Of a stretch of 64,000 nucleotides of DNA, positions 24,101 to 39,100 are shown in pieces (positions within the stretch are counted from its first letter, which is position 1; every line of letters starts with the position of its first letter). Below the pieces are notes generated by a model, which saw nothing but the letters and a program-made list of their open reading frames with translations, was not told where the DNA came from and did not search any database. The stretch is from Romanomermis culicivorax (taxonomy: Eukaryota; Nematoda; Enoplea; Mermithida; Mermithidae), in contig CAWUHX010000148.1 in assembly GCA_963922205.1 (NCBI GenBank), positions 248,001 to 312,000 of the forward strand, written 5' to 3'. The position numbers and the translations under genes were made by a program.

Positions 24101-27100
24101 TTTTCTAAAATTGAGTTGTTTGAATTTACATTCATTAGTTTAAATTAATTGATTATTAATGATTGAGATGTTTGTTTATTGAAATAGTTAACACGTACTA
24201 ATTAGTAATTTTCATTCATTAAATTGTATTCATGTTTAGATTAATATTGGTTTCATCAGAACAAAATGAATAGAAACGGAAACTTTTTTCAGAAATTATG
24301 GATTCAAGTACTAGCAGTGTGGGACTACTTCACAGTGTCCCCAGATGATGAAGAAAAGGCAAAGTGCAATAAATGCAGAATGCACTTATCCAGAAAAGGT
24401 TGTGGTACTGGATTTCAGAGAAAACATTTGGAGATGAAACATAAGCAGTTTGCTTTTAAATAAAAAGAACATAATGAAAATAGATGTAATTTTGGAACAA
24501 ATTGCTACTAGTATAGTTATGTTAAAGAATTAATTTTTGTGTTTTCTTAAAATATAGCCAAAAAATGAACCTAGCAATCCAAAAACCAAATTAAAGCATG
24601 AACTTAAATCTCAAACGTATTTGGACGATTGCTTCATGCAAAAAGTAAACTTAAATTAGCACCAGCAAAAAGTGTCCCCTCTGAACAGCTATTCAGTAGT
24701 GCTGGTCAAATTTACGATCCTACCAAAAATCGTTTGAATGGTAATACTGTTGAAAAATTACTGTTTGTGAAGTATAATTTTGCTACTATTGGCTTGAAAT
24801 TTTTGCAAACTTTTATGTGAATAATTATGAATAAAGATCCGATTATGACCGGATCTTTATCGTTGACAACAGCGGATCGGGATCTTAAAAAATTTGGTTC
24901 AGCGGACCCGGATCCAAAAAATCTGGTTTAGCGGATCCGGATCCTAAAATTTAGGCGGATATCCGCGGATCCGGATACCCGGCCCATCCCAGGTGTTTAT
25001 TAAAAAGCATTAAAGTCTAGATTTTCGGTGTCGAATTTGAACTTACTTACACATGGGGTGGTGAAGCTTACCCGTCAGGTTCCACAACGCACTCAGCGTA
25101 AATTTTAACGTTAAATCCGCTGGTGGTGTGACCGGTGGCGCCGGTTGTACATTTTGTTGTTGCGGCACGTTGTTATTGCCATCGATCATGTCGACGTCTT
25201 GAATAGGCGGCGGCGCTTGAACTTGATGAACATGAGGCGGGAGTTGCTGTTGTTGCTGTTGATCTTGACCCGGAGGCGTCAAACCATGAGCGACGAGCCA
25301 AGCCATACGGCTTTCGATTTTTTGATTAACGACGCGTAACAAATATTTCATGTAAGTACGATTCGCGCCTAAACGCGTGGTTAATTCGGTGGGTATTTTC
25401 GCCGCCAATATGGAAACTATGGCTACAGTAATACGTGTAACTTGGGCGTCGTCGCACTTGACCATGGATTCTAGAGCGGCAAGGCAACAACGAAACATAT
25501 CGAAAGCCTATATTCTCGGAAAATCATAATTAAACAGTTGTGACACAGAATCTCGTGGAAAGCTTCAATTTTTTGACTTTACAACAATTTCAGTTATATT
25601 TGAAATTAAGCAGGAGAGGATAGTAGAAACTACTAAATTCCTGAAACATGAACTTAGACTAAAAATAGTTTATAGTATAACAGATCTACCAAATAACGAA
25701 GATGATGGATTGTTCAATAGCTTTTTGAAGAAAGATTGAGCTACTGTAGAAAAATGATTCTTTTGCTTTTTATCTAAAATAAACATTCATCTAAAAACTT
25801 TGATCAATGATAGAAAAATTAATCATCTTCTTTCAGTTAATTAAAAATTTAAACATAGTTGTTTATGAATTATGATTTTGTAAATTCTAAAAGTTTGAGG
25901 ATGGTTCAATTTCTATTTGGCCAAAAACTCAGCCGGACGATAGTCCCAAACTGGGGCTTGGGTAGTCGTAGTACTGGTATTACTTACCCCCGATTGTAGA
26001 ATATAATCATTGCATAAGGTCAACCACACGTTTTTATGGAGTTGCAGCGTGATGGGAACGTGTTCAGTAGCCGTTATGCAGCAGTCGACTATATCTCGAA
26101 TAACCGATGGGTGAAAAACTTGCGCCCTATCTTCTCTACACAAATTGTAAAGGCACGCTGTACCGGCCATTTGAACCGACAAGTTACTCCTGTGAGCTGC
26201 CAGGCCTTTCACTATGTACTGGGAAAAAAAAACGGTAAAGACAGCATGAATCAATAGCAGAACTGATTAAACTTCAATGACGGTTTCATTAAAATTAGGA
26301 ATACAAAAACAGAATTGGTGTTATACAGTCACACATCTTATTCTTAAAATCTACAAGATGCTGAAAAATGTTGAACAGCTGCAAGTGTCGGATCACGATC
26401 CAATTTTTCATCAATATTAAAATTCAAACAAATCACAGATTTGAGGCATTAAGTCCAAGCAGTTTCCACAACTCGAGTAATGACATCTACATATTCTAGC
26501 TAATCTCCCAAGTTTAGATTCAAATTAACGAAGAATATTTGTTAGTAACAAGTTGTTACACGAGTTTTCGACGATTAATGACAGCTTTTTTCAATGATGC
26601 TTCGTACTTGAGTATTTCGAAACTTTCAATACACTCAGCAGATTTTCGCAATGAGAAATATTGCATGTTATCACATAAAATAGTAGGTTTTTTAACAGAT
26701 TAGATAGCTCACCTGAACGCAAAAATACTTTTCTTTGACCGAAAATGAACCAAACTCCATCTCCAACAAGCGGAAAAGAAGGTACATTGTCTTGGAACAA
26801 AAATAATCCCTGGACCAATAAGTTTCCAAAGCACAGAAAACTTGCTTCTTCTCGGCTTCGCCGCATACCTAGTGATTAGAATAAGTAATTTAGCTTAAGT
26901 AATACTGTTTTAAGATGCTTTAAGATAAAAAGTGATGGAAATAGTTAAATTTCTAAAAATGAACTGAGTCGGCTCAAATTATCAGTTCAACATGAAGTAA
27001 GATTCTGTGTGAAACATCAATTCTTTTAAATTTCATTGGGAACAAGCATTTGAAGGACACAGATCAGTACATGAACGAGTAAATTTTCAATTTTACAAGT

Positions 27101-30100
27101 GTGTAGGTTACTAGAGATGAAACGGATCCAAGATTTTCAATCTTCCGCATCCGGATAATCAACTTGCCTCTATCCGGTTCCGGATCCGGGTAATTGGAAA
27201 TGAGTTTCACGGATCCGGGTAATCAGGTCCACCACATACGGATACGGATAGTAATAATCTATTATACAGCTGCTGTGATTATGCAGGCATTTTAATTTAT
27301 GCGTCCTTAAATGATTCTGTTTAAGTGTTTATCAGATTCCTTATATCTGCTGTGTAAAGCTACACAAATTCAGGAATGTAAATTACTGTAGCAATTTGCA
27401 TAATAAAATCTTCAATGGTGATAGAAAAAAAACTTTATTCTCCTTCAAGTCTAATCTTTACCGTGAGTAAAAAAAAAGCACTTTCATAACGTGAATTCAT
27501 GCGTGCTGAATCACTGTCGCTGACATCTGAGTGAGGGAGAGGTTGTTAGACTGGAAACCGTTCTAACGTCTGCAGCTTTAAAACGACCGATTTCACTGGA
27601 ACCAAAAACTGAGGCAAAAAATCCTAAATTGCCTAGAAATTCCACTGGCGACATCTCCGTGATCAGTCAAAGTAAAAAACTATGGACTGCATTTAATATA
27701 TCCTTGATTCCGGCGCGGAGCGCTGAAAACTTTTTTGGAGTTTTATACTCTAGAACGTTGATAAATGAATGTCTTCAAGACTTATTCCATGGCTAAGGTT
27801 TAATTTTTTAGTCTTGAATGATGTTCTTACTTGAGCAATAACATGATGCTTTCTATCAGCTAACCAGCAAGAAAATCAGCTCGAAGCAAATGATGTTTAA
27901 TAAATTCAGTCTAAACAGCAAAAATGATAAAAAAGTTCCAGGCCAAAGCGCCAAAAATTTCTATAGATTTTGATGTTACGATGCTGAAAAATGAGTTCTG
28001 GCAGCAGTTATTTCGTGAATAAGCTGTCTGATTTGCAGTCAATTAACCCATTTTGCATTGAAGAATAGAATGCAAAAGTCATATTGACAGCATGCAAGTC
28101 CAACCCAAAAATCAAACTAGCAACCAAAAATTTAGATTCTTCAAATTTTGATTAACAAGATGAAGATCGTAGATTAAAATATCAAAAATCCTAGACTAAA
28201 CAATAAAATCAGACATTTCAAGTTGTGAAAGAATCGACTAAAATAACAGCATACGAACCGCACTAAAAACCTGTATGATATGAAAATTGACTTCTGTCCT
28301 GTGCACAAAACGTCATAAAAATTTGTGCACAAGTTCCAAAAGTAGGCTCGGTGCACAAAAAACCGAGGTTGAAACTGTTGAACAACTTATCAAATAAATG
28401 TTTGTTACTTTACCTTGTAACGTTACCTTAGTGTCAAAACATACTTAAAGTCAGAGTATATAGACTTCCACATAATTAGTATCAGTTATGTTCAAACTGC
28501 ATTTGGAATTATCCGGATCCGGGTAGTTGAGATGAATTCTTTCGGATACGGATAATTGAGAATGCTTCTTCCGGATACGGATCCTGAAAAGTTCCGGGTA
28601 ACGCGGATCCGGATCCGGGCACCCGTTTCATCTCTATAGGTTACAGTGTTTTTCAACTGATTAGCTTACTCGTAATTCCGTTTTCGACAAAACACAATCG
28701 AAATAACAAGCGTTACTCATCAGCAGACCGCAAAATTCTAACCGAGGACGAGCTTCGATAAACGATCTGAAAATGGTAAAACATTTTTGAAAAGCGGCTA
28801 AAAACTGGAAAATTTTAATGATAGACATTCACTAATTACAGGTAGACTTTCGAATTGCGATCGAAGCCTTTTTCGAATGAAATTCCTGCCAGCGCGCATT
28901 ATGCGTAATTTTTAAAATAAATGACGTAAAAAACAGGTCGAATTTCGGTCGCAGTAGTTTATTAATTTCATAAGGATTAACAGAGAATAAAACATGATTT
29001 ACTGAAAAACTTACATCGTCTGTCATGTTACGCGTGTTCATTGAATTTCTCATAAAAAATTAAAGAAACCATGTTGAGATATTTTTTCGGCAATTTTACA
29101 TGAATACCGGACAAACATAAATCAAAAATTTGTTAAAAGTGTAGTGTGCGTGCACTTGACGAGAATTTTTATTCATTCGATCATCAAATTAGGTGGATTA
29201 TTACTGTAACTGCCCGTTTCAGTTCAGCGATTATTAAATTTGCTTCAGACAAGCTGAGAAACCGAGAAATTCTTATTTCACGCTAGTTGTTCTCTATTTT
29301 AATGCAGAAACACTTGAAATTTATTTGTACGCTGTAGCGTTGGAGAAAGCGTCAGCTGACCAAAAGTGACGTAAGCTGAAAATAAACTAAACAGATTTAC
29401 TAAGCTGGAGGAAACCTGGGGAATGGTTCATAAATTTTCTACAGATCTGAACGTTATAGGTGGGTCAATAGAATCATAAGATTTCCTCATATGGAAAGCA
29501 CACTTGTTTCGCTCACATTCGTCATTGTGCAAGACCAGATCAGTTTCGTACATATTGAATTTAATGATTTCTGAAATACTCATTTGATTAATTAATCAAG
29601 ACACAACTGGTTGGCACTAGGAAGAATCATAAAAAATTGTGTAAATTTGGGAAATTTGCCAACTTGTTAAGCTAGATTGAAAAATAAACAGACCATGAGA
29701 AATGCAAGTTGGTAGTTCATTCAAACTATTAGGCAGAACGGAAAGACAGCTGGTGGTAGATAAACTTCAACTACTCAACCATGCTGAAGTTCCAGACTAC
29801 AAAACTGCTACCTTTTTCGTTTAGGCAGTACATGCATGCAGTAGTTTTGAAACTTATTTATTTGTGCAGGCTGCGAATGCTAGATTTTAATTTAGGTAAT
29901 GCATAGTTCGAGCCGATTTTTAAAACATGGTATTTTAAAAATATCTGTATATATTGGGAAAGCCAGCTGTTGCAATAAACTACATAGTATCTCCGCATAT
30001 TTCAGCAAAATGATTTCGGTAAATGCTCCATTCAAACCTTCATATTAGATCGGTTCACGTTTTAAACTATAACAAACTAAGCTTTTTTTAATCATTTTGG

Positions 30101-33100
30101 GAGGCTGGGCCCCTAAAAGGTTGGAAATGGCTCCTTAAATTTTAGGTCTAGGAGCCATTTTGGCTCGTAAAATTTTGAGTTATCTATTTATATTTTAGTG
30201 AATTATAGTTATTTTCAAATTTTAGATTTAAAGTAGGTGTTTTACAGGCTCTAAAATCATAAAAAACGAAAATTTTCTGGCGCTCCGCGCCAGATTTCAT
30301 TCTATAATTTTTTGGGTCGGGCTATTCACTGTTTTTCTACAAATCAAGCTTTCTGGGGAAGCAAATCTTCGGAAAAAGGGAAAAATATGGAGGTTCGACA
30401 AAGAAAAGATTAATTTTGATGAAATTAAAAGGTCAAAATCTCAATTTTTCCAACTTTTTTGTATTTATTTTAAATATGGAGCCACGTTTGAATTCGTAAC
30501 CATATAATGGGAGATTTCCATAAATTTCAAGTTTAATTCGAATTTTTTTAAACTAATGAAATTATGAATATATTTTTTAATTTGTAAAACGATATATATA
30601 CAGGGCCGTGCACAAGGGGGGGGGGGGCGGCCGCTTCCATTGAGGCAGCATGCACACAGTGTATCGCGTAAAATCAACATTTTTTGGGGCTATTCAGTAA
30701 AAAAAACTTAGTCCGCCCTCCCCATGAAAAAATCCTGCGCACGGCCCTTTATATATATATATATATATATATATGTTATCGAGCCTTACCTTTATTGAAT
30801 AATTTTCCTTGAACTGATTTTCAAGCATTTTAGAATGTCAGAATCTAAAAAAAATTTCGTTGCGTAGCGTCGGAAAGATAGAGGAAACCACAGAAGAATA
30901 AAAACAGAAGCTGCATTTCCAACAACTTATACTTTTGTGAAAGTAATGAACTCAAGTTCCATCTCGGAAGAAGGTTTGCGCAAAATTAAACAAAATATCG
31001 TGTTTTTTTGCATAAAAGATTTTCTTTGCACAAAGATTTCTTGGCCGATCTTCGTACATGTATAAAACAGCCTGTAACCGAGAAACGCTACTTGGAAATA
31101 AAATTTTGATTAGTAATTTTTTCAAACATATATAAACTGATTGAATATCCATATAATTTAATTACATATACGTTCCACAGTGTGTCAAAAGCCCATTTTT
31201 CGATATTCTTCAAATTTTTGGCTCCCAAAATTTCAACTTGGCCCCTGAAAATTTAGACCTAGGATAGGAACCATTTGGCTTCTGGTTTTCAAACCAAAAA
31301 AAGTCTGTAACAAACTCTTTGAATTGGTAAATCGTAGACTGAAATGTGAAGAAAATTTCCATCGGAAAAATATCAAACCCTTAAAAATGAGTAAAATAGC
31401 TTGTACTCGTACACCGAGTAAAACAAAATGCTCCACTTATTCATCTATATAAGGAGCAAACATTAAATTGGGAGTGAGATACAGGAAACCCATTCCGAAA
31501 TTGTCATCTACAGGATTTTCCAATCATGTGGCTGAAATGGGCTATCGATACGAATGGCCTTAGCTGTCAGGCCTGTAAAAGCCCGTTGGGACTCCCCAAT
31601 TTCTATCAGTGTACGAAACGTTTTGTTCCATCTCCTTTTTCTTATTCATGAGTCTACATTTGATCGACGAAAGGAAGCTAGAATGCATTTTCGAAGTAGG
31701 TATTCTGATATTTTCTGTGCGAATTCATTCTACTACACCATACATTCCTCTGAATCAAAATTATGAAATTAGTAAGCTGCAGAAGATTGAATGAGAAAAT
31801 ATCATCTGAAATTGATAAAAATAAAGATATAAAAATTTCACTGACGACTGACAACTAGTTAAACGCAGTTGAGGCACCGTTCAAGTGATGCATCCATCAA
31901 CTAATTTAGTCTAAAAAATATACAGGCGGATTCAATTCTAATGAGAGTCTAGAAATTTTACTATTGGTTACAGAGTGCAAGAAGACTGCTTGCTACCTAC
32001 TCATTTTCACAAAAGTGATTCCTAAAGAAGAAATCAAAATTTCTACAAGCTAAACCGATAAATCTATGGGCGCAAAATGGAAAGTTTTAAGATGGTAATG
32101 TTCAATGATATGTGCTACTTGCATTATTATTTTTTGTGTATGTACTACTCTTATTTGTACTAGTACAAACGTTCGGCTGAAAACTATCGGTCATGCAGGG
32201 CTACATGGACCACTTCATCAGAAATTTGTTTTATCCGTTTTTTACTATTGATATGTGATGTTTTGAACTATTAAATAGAGTTTTTATAATACTATGTTTT
32301 CTGGCCTTTCTAATGAGCACTTTTAGATCTCACCATATTTGGGCTATTCACAATTTTCTATGCTGTCAAACTTTTTCCAAATTCATCGAGCAACGAGATG
32401 TAAAATCAAAGGAAATCGACAAAAATTGTGCAATTAGGGAAAGACAAAAACATAAAAATTGTTTGGCTGCCGCCAAACGCTACTCATATGTGCCAACGTC
32501 TCGATGTTGCCGTCCTTAAGGCTATGAAAAGATGAAAAGAGTCTGGATTGACTTGTGACGAGTTCAGACGTCAAAATCCAAAATATTTCATTCTGTCCAA
32601 AGATGCATTCCCAGGAACGCTGAAAACACTGATCACAAAAATTTTTCGGATGGCGGCAGACAACGTTTAAATATATCTCATAATGAGGCCGAATTTAAGT
32701 AAAATGAATGACAAGGAGAACGAGATCCCGTAAATTTCTAACAATGCGGCGCGAAGCGCTACAAAATTTTGACATTTTTGGTCTCTAAAATGCAAGAGAA
32801 TGCACATTCCGAATATTTGACTGCTAACCAACATACAAACTTTTTAGGTTGAAATTTCTATATGCCAAATGAAAATTTTATAAGCAATAACTTTGATTTT
32901 GTTTTAAAAAAGCCTGTTCGGATACAAATATAGTGATCTTAGAGGTTGCTTAGATAGTTTTGTGCTTTGGATTACTGGAAGCAGAGGACATCAAGGATTG
33001 TCCAATTCGGCCATTTTCGAAAAAAATCTATTTAAGCGCCCCCACAACTATCGTGCCCTCTGAACGGGTTTTAGGTGTATCACTGAAACATTGTTATTAT

Positions 33101-36100
33101 TGATGTTCAATTTGACTCAATTGAAATTTAACTATCAACTTCTTGACAATAAAAGTTGAACTCACTAGCTCTGTCATTAAAACGTATTCAGCAGAATATG
33201 TATCATCATCAGTCGATTCATATGTTTACATAAACCTGCAACAACTGAAACAAAAATCAATCGGTTCCGGATCTAATTCCCGTAACATTTTTGAGATTCG
33301 ATTCTGGTTCATTAAAAACGACTCGGTCTCTTTCGATTCAGGTTCCGAGTACCCGTTACATCCCTATTCAAGACATGGAATAAAATCGGCTCAGCAAACT
33401 GATAAACTACACATCACAAGCTTGGTGGAGTAACTCTTCAAAAATGTGCAGATACTGTACCTACAACTAATCTTTACAGCCATACACAACAATGTAGTAG
33501 TGTTTTTGCTTCAATATGTTGTGGAGCTCACATGATGAGAAATTAGTTACCAGAGCGGTGTAGAAGCAGCTATATTTCCTACAGAATTCACTTTTACAGT
33601 AGTTGTAGTTTGAGTAAAGTTTTATTAGTGCAATTTGAATTCTGAAAAAAAACAAATGATGAATTTTAAAAAACTATAAGCAGATGAATTTAATTCTACA
33701 GTAAACCCAAGTTGATCGACTACATTTTGATACACTATACTGCACGTACCGAGAGGATTGGCCGGGCTTCGCACCATAAATACACTGTTATATGGTTTTT
33801 AGATGAAAAAACTGTTTCAAAACCGTTTTTCGCATTTTTTGGGCAGAAAATCGTGCTTTTTTCAATGATGCAAGTAAAATTTTGGGAAATTGATGATCTC
33901 AAAACCTCGAAGTTACGTCACGTGTATAATAAAGAATAACGAATGAAATTTTTTCAAAGAACGGGATTTTTCGAAATTACTGATCTATAAATAGAAGAAC
34001 TTTAGGATTTTTGATCGACAGAAATCAATTGTGATTCCGAAAGTTGCAGTCTTAGAAGATGAAAATGAATATTTTAACGTCAAGAAGTATATAAGCGAAA
34101 AAATCATCGGAGTTTTAGTACTCTAGCTGCATGAATCGAGCATGAATCCGATTTCACTATAATGAACTCACTCAAAAGCGTTTATCTGGAAATTGGCCTG
34201 TCCACCCGAAATATCTAAAATTCGTAATTTTGGCAACGATGACGGATTTTCGGCCAAAAATTGTACTAAAAATAAACCCAGACGAAAAGAATCCGCTCCA
34301 TTAGCTGCCGCGTTAGCTTGCGATAGGGCTGAACAGGATTTCGGATTAACAGAAATATCTAGAACTTCCAATGCTACCATGCAAGCCAGAATCTGCGCTG
34401 CATTTTGTGGTTCTTTGAAACGATGTTTCTGGGCGATCAAAGTCTTCAGGCGATCTTTCGAACTTAGCAAGGGTTCCAGGCGAGTGACCAACGTCGAAGA
34501 AATGTCTAAATATTCTAGAAATTGCAAATATTTGCAAATTTCCGTCAATGCGAAATCGTCTAAATGTGATCGAGATACGATTAAGGTTTTCAAATTTATG
34601 AATCGACCCAAAAAACTGGGACTAGCGTTGCCAAAAACAGCGTCGTGATAGCACGGCGATTTGCTGAATGAAGAGTCACTCATCAATCTGAAAATGTAAA
34701 TTGAGTAAATTCAAAGTCCCAACCGTTGAAAAAAACACTAGCATTACTACTAAAGTCATTGGTATACGAAAACAATCTTACTCATAAAATTGCTGATTAT
34801 TTTATGAAAATAAATTTTCAAACAATGTGACTGAATCGAAAAATAAAAGCCAATTGTAAAAACAAGAAAATGGTGTACAAACAGCTAGGTTCGTGCAATA
34901 TAAAACAATCAACTACGGTAGATACGTAGAAGGAATGAAAAATCAAATATCAACTTCATGATTGGCACCTAACAAGTTTTTGGTTCAACAGACTACAGAG
35001 TGAGTATATGATGGCGATGGTGACACGCTCCGTAATCTCAACCCTCAAGCAATAGCATACAAGTAACATCCATCAGACGCTAGGGTGATTAATCTTGTGG
35101 GGTAACAAGAATCCAGTAGGCCATTTTAAAAGGTGGGTAGTCCCGAATAACATGGTGTGTCATCAGGCCCGTACACAATTTTTTTCAGTGGGGGATTACA
35201 CAATTTTCAAACATAGACGAAACTTGATCTGGTGAGACCACGTTGCTACCGAATGTCAGGCTGAGAGATTCAGAATGGCGCCCCTAAGCGCCTCCTGGTG
35301 GGGTTTGGGCGAAGCTGCAGACGATTTTTAGCTTCCTTACGCTCTAAAAATCTCCGAAGATAGATAGTTGAAACAAATAATTGACTACTCATGATCAACC
35401 ATATGGTATGCGTCTATTACCTATCATTAGATTCTGATAATGAAGCTGCATCATCAGGCAGGCTAATAAATTTTTTCGGTTTAATTTCAGGGGAGAATTC
35501 TTCCAATTTCTCCTAGTTACGGGCCTGTACGTCATTTATCATATGCATGTCATATATATTCTGATCTGACCAAAAGAAAGGTTTTCTAACCAGCAAATTT
35601 TTGCATCTAAATTGGTCGAATATGTGAAAATTTTCGCCTGGCTTTTTTTAAGGTTTTAATGTTACTCCGTTGGAATTATGTATGCTTTGTTCAGAAAATC
35701 CGTTAAACTAAGGCATCATTTCCATTCTTATGACATCTTCTTTTCATTCTGATTTCCTTCACCATCTTTTCGATCAATGCTGGAGAATAGAATCTGCCTG
35801 GGGGGAGGGGGCGTCAGCAAAAATCTGCTGGTGGCCAATCAAAACGTGTTGGACGTACGCCTTTCATCTCATTTGACGCCAACAATTGTCCTGTCACCTC
35901 ACGTTACACCCGATTATTGGTATGTAAAATGTGCAACAGGTTATATTCCAGACCACCCCATAGGGAGGGGTATGAAGGGGGTATTACCCCCACCTGAAGT
36001 CCTAAAAATTTATCACTGGTAGCCTAATTCTGAGACAAAATCACGTGTTTAGTGGACATTTGGCTCTACTACTCGGACGAATTTTCAACTTTACCCCTGC

Positions 36101-39100
36101 CTTAAGAATTTGACCTTGAGGATCTCTGGTATATTCTAGCTCTAATGATTATAATTTTTTGAGATTTTCACTTTCTACAACGCACCAGAGAATGTATCTT
36201 TCCTTATTTTAAGGCAAAAACTGCGTTTTTCAGCGAAATTCCTAATCATTTCCCTAAAACTCTTGAACTTTTCCAAATTTTCCAGGTCTTTAAAAAGTTT
36301 TGCTGCTGTCGGAAACGATATTTAACAATGGCTTTACTTCTCAGACGCCTTAAAAATTGATATTTTCGCTTATAGAATGTACGAAAATACCTATGGTAAA
36401 TCTTCTATGAGGGTATATCCGAGCCTTTCGCAACGAGCTTGTATGTCATAATTAGTTAGAGGGCTGTAAACATGTAAACATATATGTAATTGGGGGATAA
36501 GTACCATAAGAACTCCTCCCAGGAATCGTCGGCCATATGAATAGCCGCATAGTAATCCCCGGTGATCGACCGAGCCAAATAATATACATAATTAATACAC
36601 CCTTTGATGCAGTAATACTGCAATTCACAATAGACAGTAAAATAACAAGTTTAACTTAATTTTCTAACAAACAGTAATGCCAATAGTTTGGACACACGGG
36701 TATCGTTGAACAGAAATCTTATTTTTTCACATAAAAATTTGTTACGTACTTTTGAATATGTGAACTACGAGCTGATCAAAAATAACATCGATTCAGTCTT
36801 GGTTCTCGGATGCCTTGCAATTTTCGTATTGTATGTATTATGGAGCAGGGTTTTTTCCGTACCAGACGGACTTTTTTGGGCTGGTGCGGAAAACTTTTAC
36901 CGACTTTTCCGTACGGTACGGATTTTTTGATGCACAGTACAACCTAAAGCATGACGATTCTTTTGATCAAGTTATAGGATTTCCTATCTGGGAATTCATT
37001 TTCATGCGTTTTAAAACAAAAAATTCTGAAAATTTTTCGGCGCTTGGCGCCGGATTTCGATTCATTTATATAATTCTAGTGCGCGGTTCGAAAGTGTCAT
37101 TCTAGCTAATGCTTGTAGCTTTTAATTATAAAAATATTATGGACAAATGTTTGATCATGTATTGTTTTTTGACATAATTGAAAAAAAATCAAATTTTCTT
37201 GATCCTTTTGCAGTGTTTGAATACTTTGCTGTTTTGTGAACATGAACTTCCCATTTGGAATATGATTGAAACATCATCAGCACAGAAAAATGACACATGT
37301 TTTTTTTTCTGTTTGACGAATCCCAACTATCGGGTGCATGCCTAATTTTTGTACTAAATAAATGTTGAAAAAGATACATTTTCCTGCATTCTAGAATATT
37401 GAAATTTAGAAAATTTTTGGCGATACGCGCCGGCATTTACAATCTTCGACTAAAAGATGGAATGTCTGCCGTGGAAATTTTTTGCAACTTTTCTTTACGA
37501 TCGGTCACCTATGGTTGCAGATGAATAAGCTGAAAAATGCATTTTCTAACGTCTTAGAAGCCTTTAAATGGAAATTTATCGATAGTCTTGCCAGAATTTT
37601 CATTGTTTTCGCTCAAAGCTCATGAAATCCATTTACAAAAGTTTAGAACTGACGCAATTTGAATGAAGTTCAAGAAAATCATCATTTAATCATTTTTCTG
37701 GTAAAAGTGAAGTGAATTTATCAATTTTAGAGTGAGCAAGCATGTTCGTACTATTTTGATGTATACTTTGAACTAACTACAAGATGTGAAGCAAGTAGAG
37801 AATGGTAATTGTACGGAAATGGGTGGGATGCTACGGAAATTTTTTCACAATAATTCCGTACTGTACGGATCGGCCGGTACGGAAAAAAGCCTTTTGTAAA
37901 GGCATAATTTTTTGCACTTATTTGCAAGCATTTATGAAACCCTCACTCAAAGTCTTAAACAACAACTACTCATTCATGGTCATGATAGGTCGCTCAAATT
38001 TTCATCTGATTATGATAGAATCTACTCGAAAACAAATTTCAACAGCCGGATGTCAACTTTTCGAGTAAAAAGAGTTTCAGTTTCGTATTATTCTTTCAGA
38101 ATGTATTTACAATTTTACTCCCTATCAAGTATATACATATGGTCCCAGTAAATTGCGTTATTTTAAAGACACACTTTTGGAAAACCCAGCTAGTTGAAGC
38201 CAAAAATTGTATTTGTTGTGCAATGAGTTGGTTCACTGCCTATATCTTTATGTTTCTTCACAGATTCCTCATTTCTGGCAGTCACTTCTGCATGATGAGT
38301 TTAATACTAATTATTACATAGTGATAACTGGGGCCTTGATATTATTTGCGTTGCTTTTGCTTATCAAATCATCCTGCTATTAAAAGAAACAGAGTGTGTG
38401 TTTCAATGTTGGACGATTCGAAAATTAACATTCAAAGTCTAATTGGCTGAGAACCACCTCAGAGTTTCTTTTGCTGAGCTGAGATATAACTTGCTGATAT
38501 GGAAAGCTGATCTGGCTGCTCATCTAATTTTCTCACACTGAGTGATAGGAAAAATTGAACATGACCGAAATCTCAACAAACAGTGCACCAATATTCAGTA
38601 AGTACGAAAAGCTGGCTCCGACTTTCATCTTATTGACTCAAGGAGAAATTCTTGGAAGCTAGTCAGCTGGTGATCACGAGGTCATTATTCCTACAACAAC
38701 TCACATTCACCGGATAAATAGTCGATATTGATAGTATTTGATTTTAGAGTTGAACGCATTCATGTACTGACAGCTTGCTGCTAATTGAACTCATCATATA
38801 GTTCAGTAGCTTATAGGCGTGCCCCGAGCCCGGTGAAAAATGTGCGCCCGGTCGGTCACTGGTGACCTCCTCAATATTTTCCGATCATATGGCGGAAATG
38901 GGTTAGGCATAGGAACACCTATTCTTTTGGTCGAAAAGTACCGAAAAATATTTGCTTTGATAGAAAATGGCATTTTTGAACATAAAAAGGTCATTCTAAA
39001 AGTCAATTTTTTTGGTGCTTCGCGCCATAAATACCACTTCTCATGATTTTTAGACAAAAATTAATATTTTTTTGAACCCTTTTTCGGACCTCACAAAAAA

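Larger units (their letters stand above)
23930..24992 (+). mobile_element. hAT transposon, decayed, 1.06 kb
   Basis: Inverted ends TAGGGATGGGCCGG and CCGGCCCATCCCAG are flanked by an exact 8-bp duplication, GTGTTTAT, at 23922-23929 and 24993-25000. Subterminal tandem repeats of GCGGATCCGGATC occur at both ends. Two transposase remnants lie inside on the plus strand, a BED finger and a hAT C-terminal dimerisation domain, with the catalytic middle deleted. It lies in the ZYG11 intron between exons 25072 and 23284. Confidence 0.88.

Noticed and set aside
25913..25987. Reading ZYG11 exon on to the stop after EFLAK
   Set aside because: A strong GTAAGT donor at 25987 joins in phase to the next conserved exon.
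34193..34648. 151-codon plus-strand frame
   Set aside because: Shadow of the ZYG11 leucine-rich-repeat exon on the opposite strand.
36688..37105. Overlapping plus frames of 80 and 96 codons with a hydrophobic stretch
   Set aside because: They span the left end of an inverted-repeat element and have no family resemblance; AT-rich chance frames.
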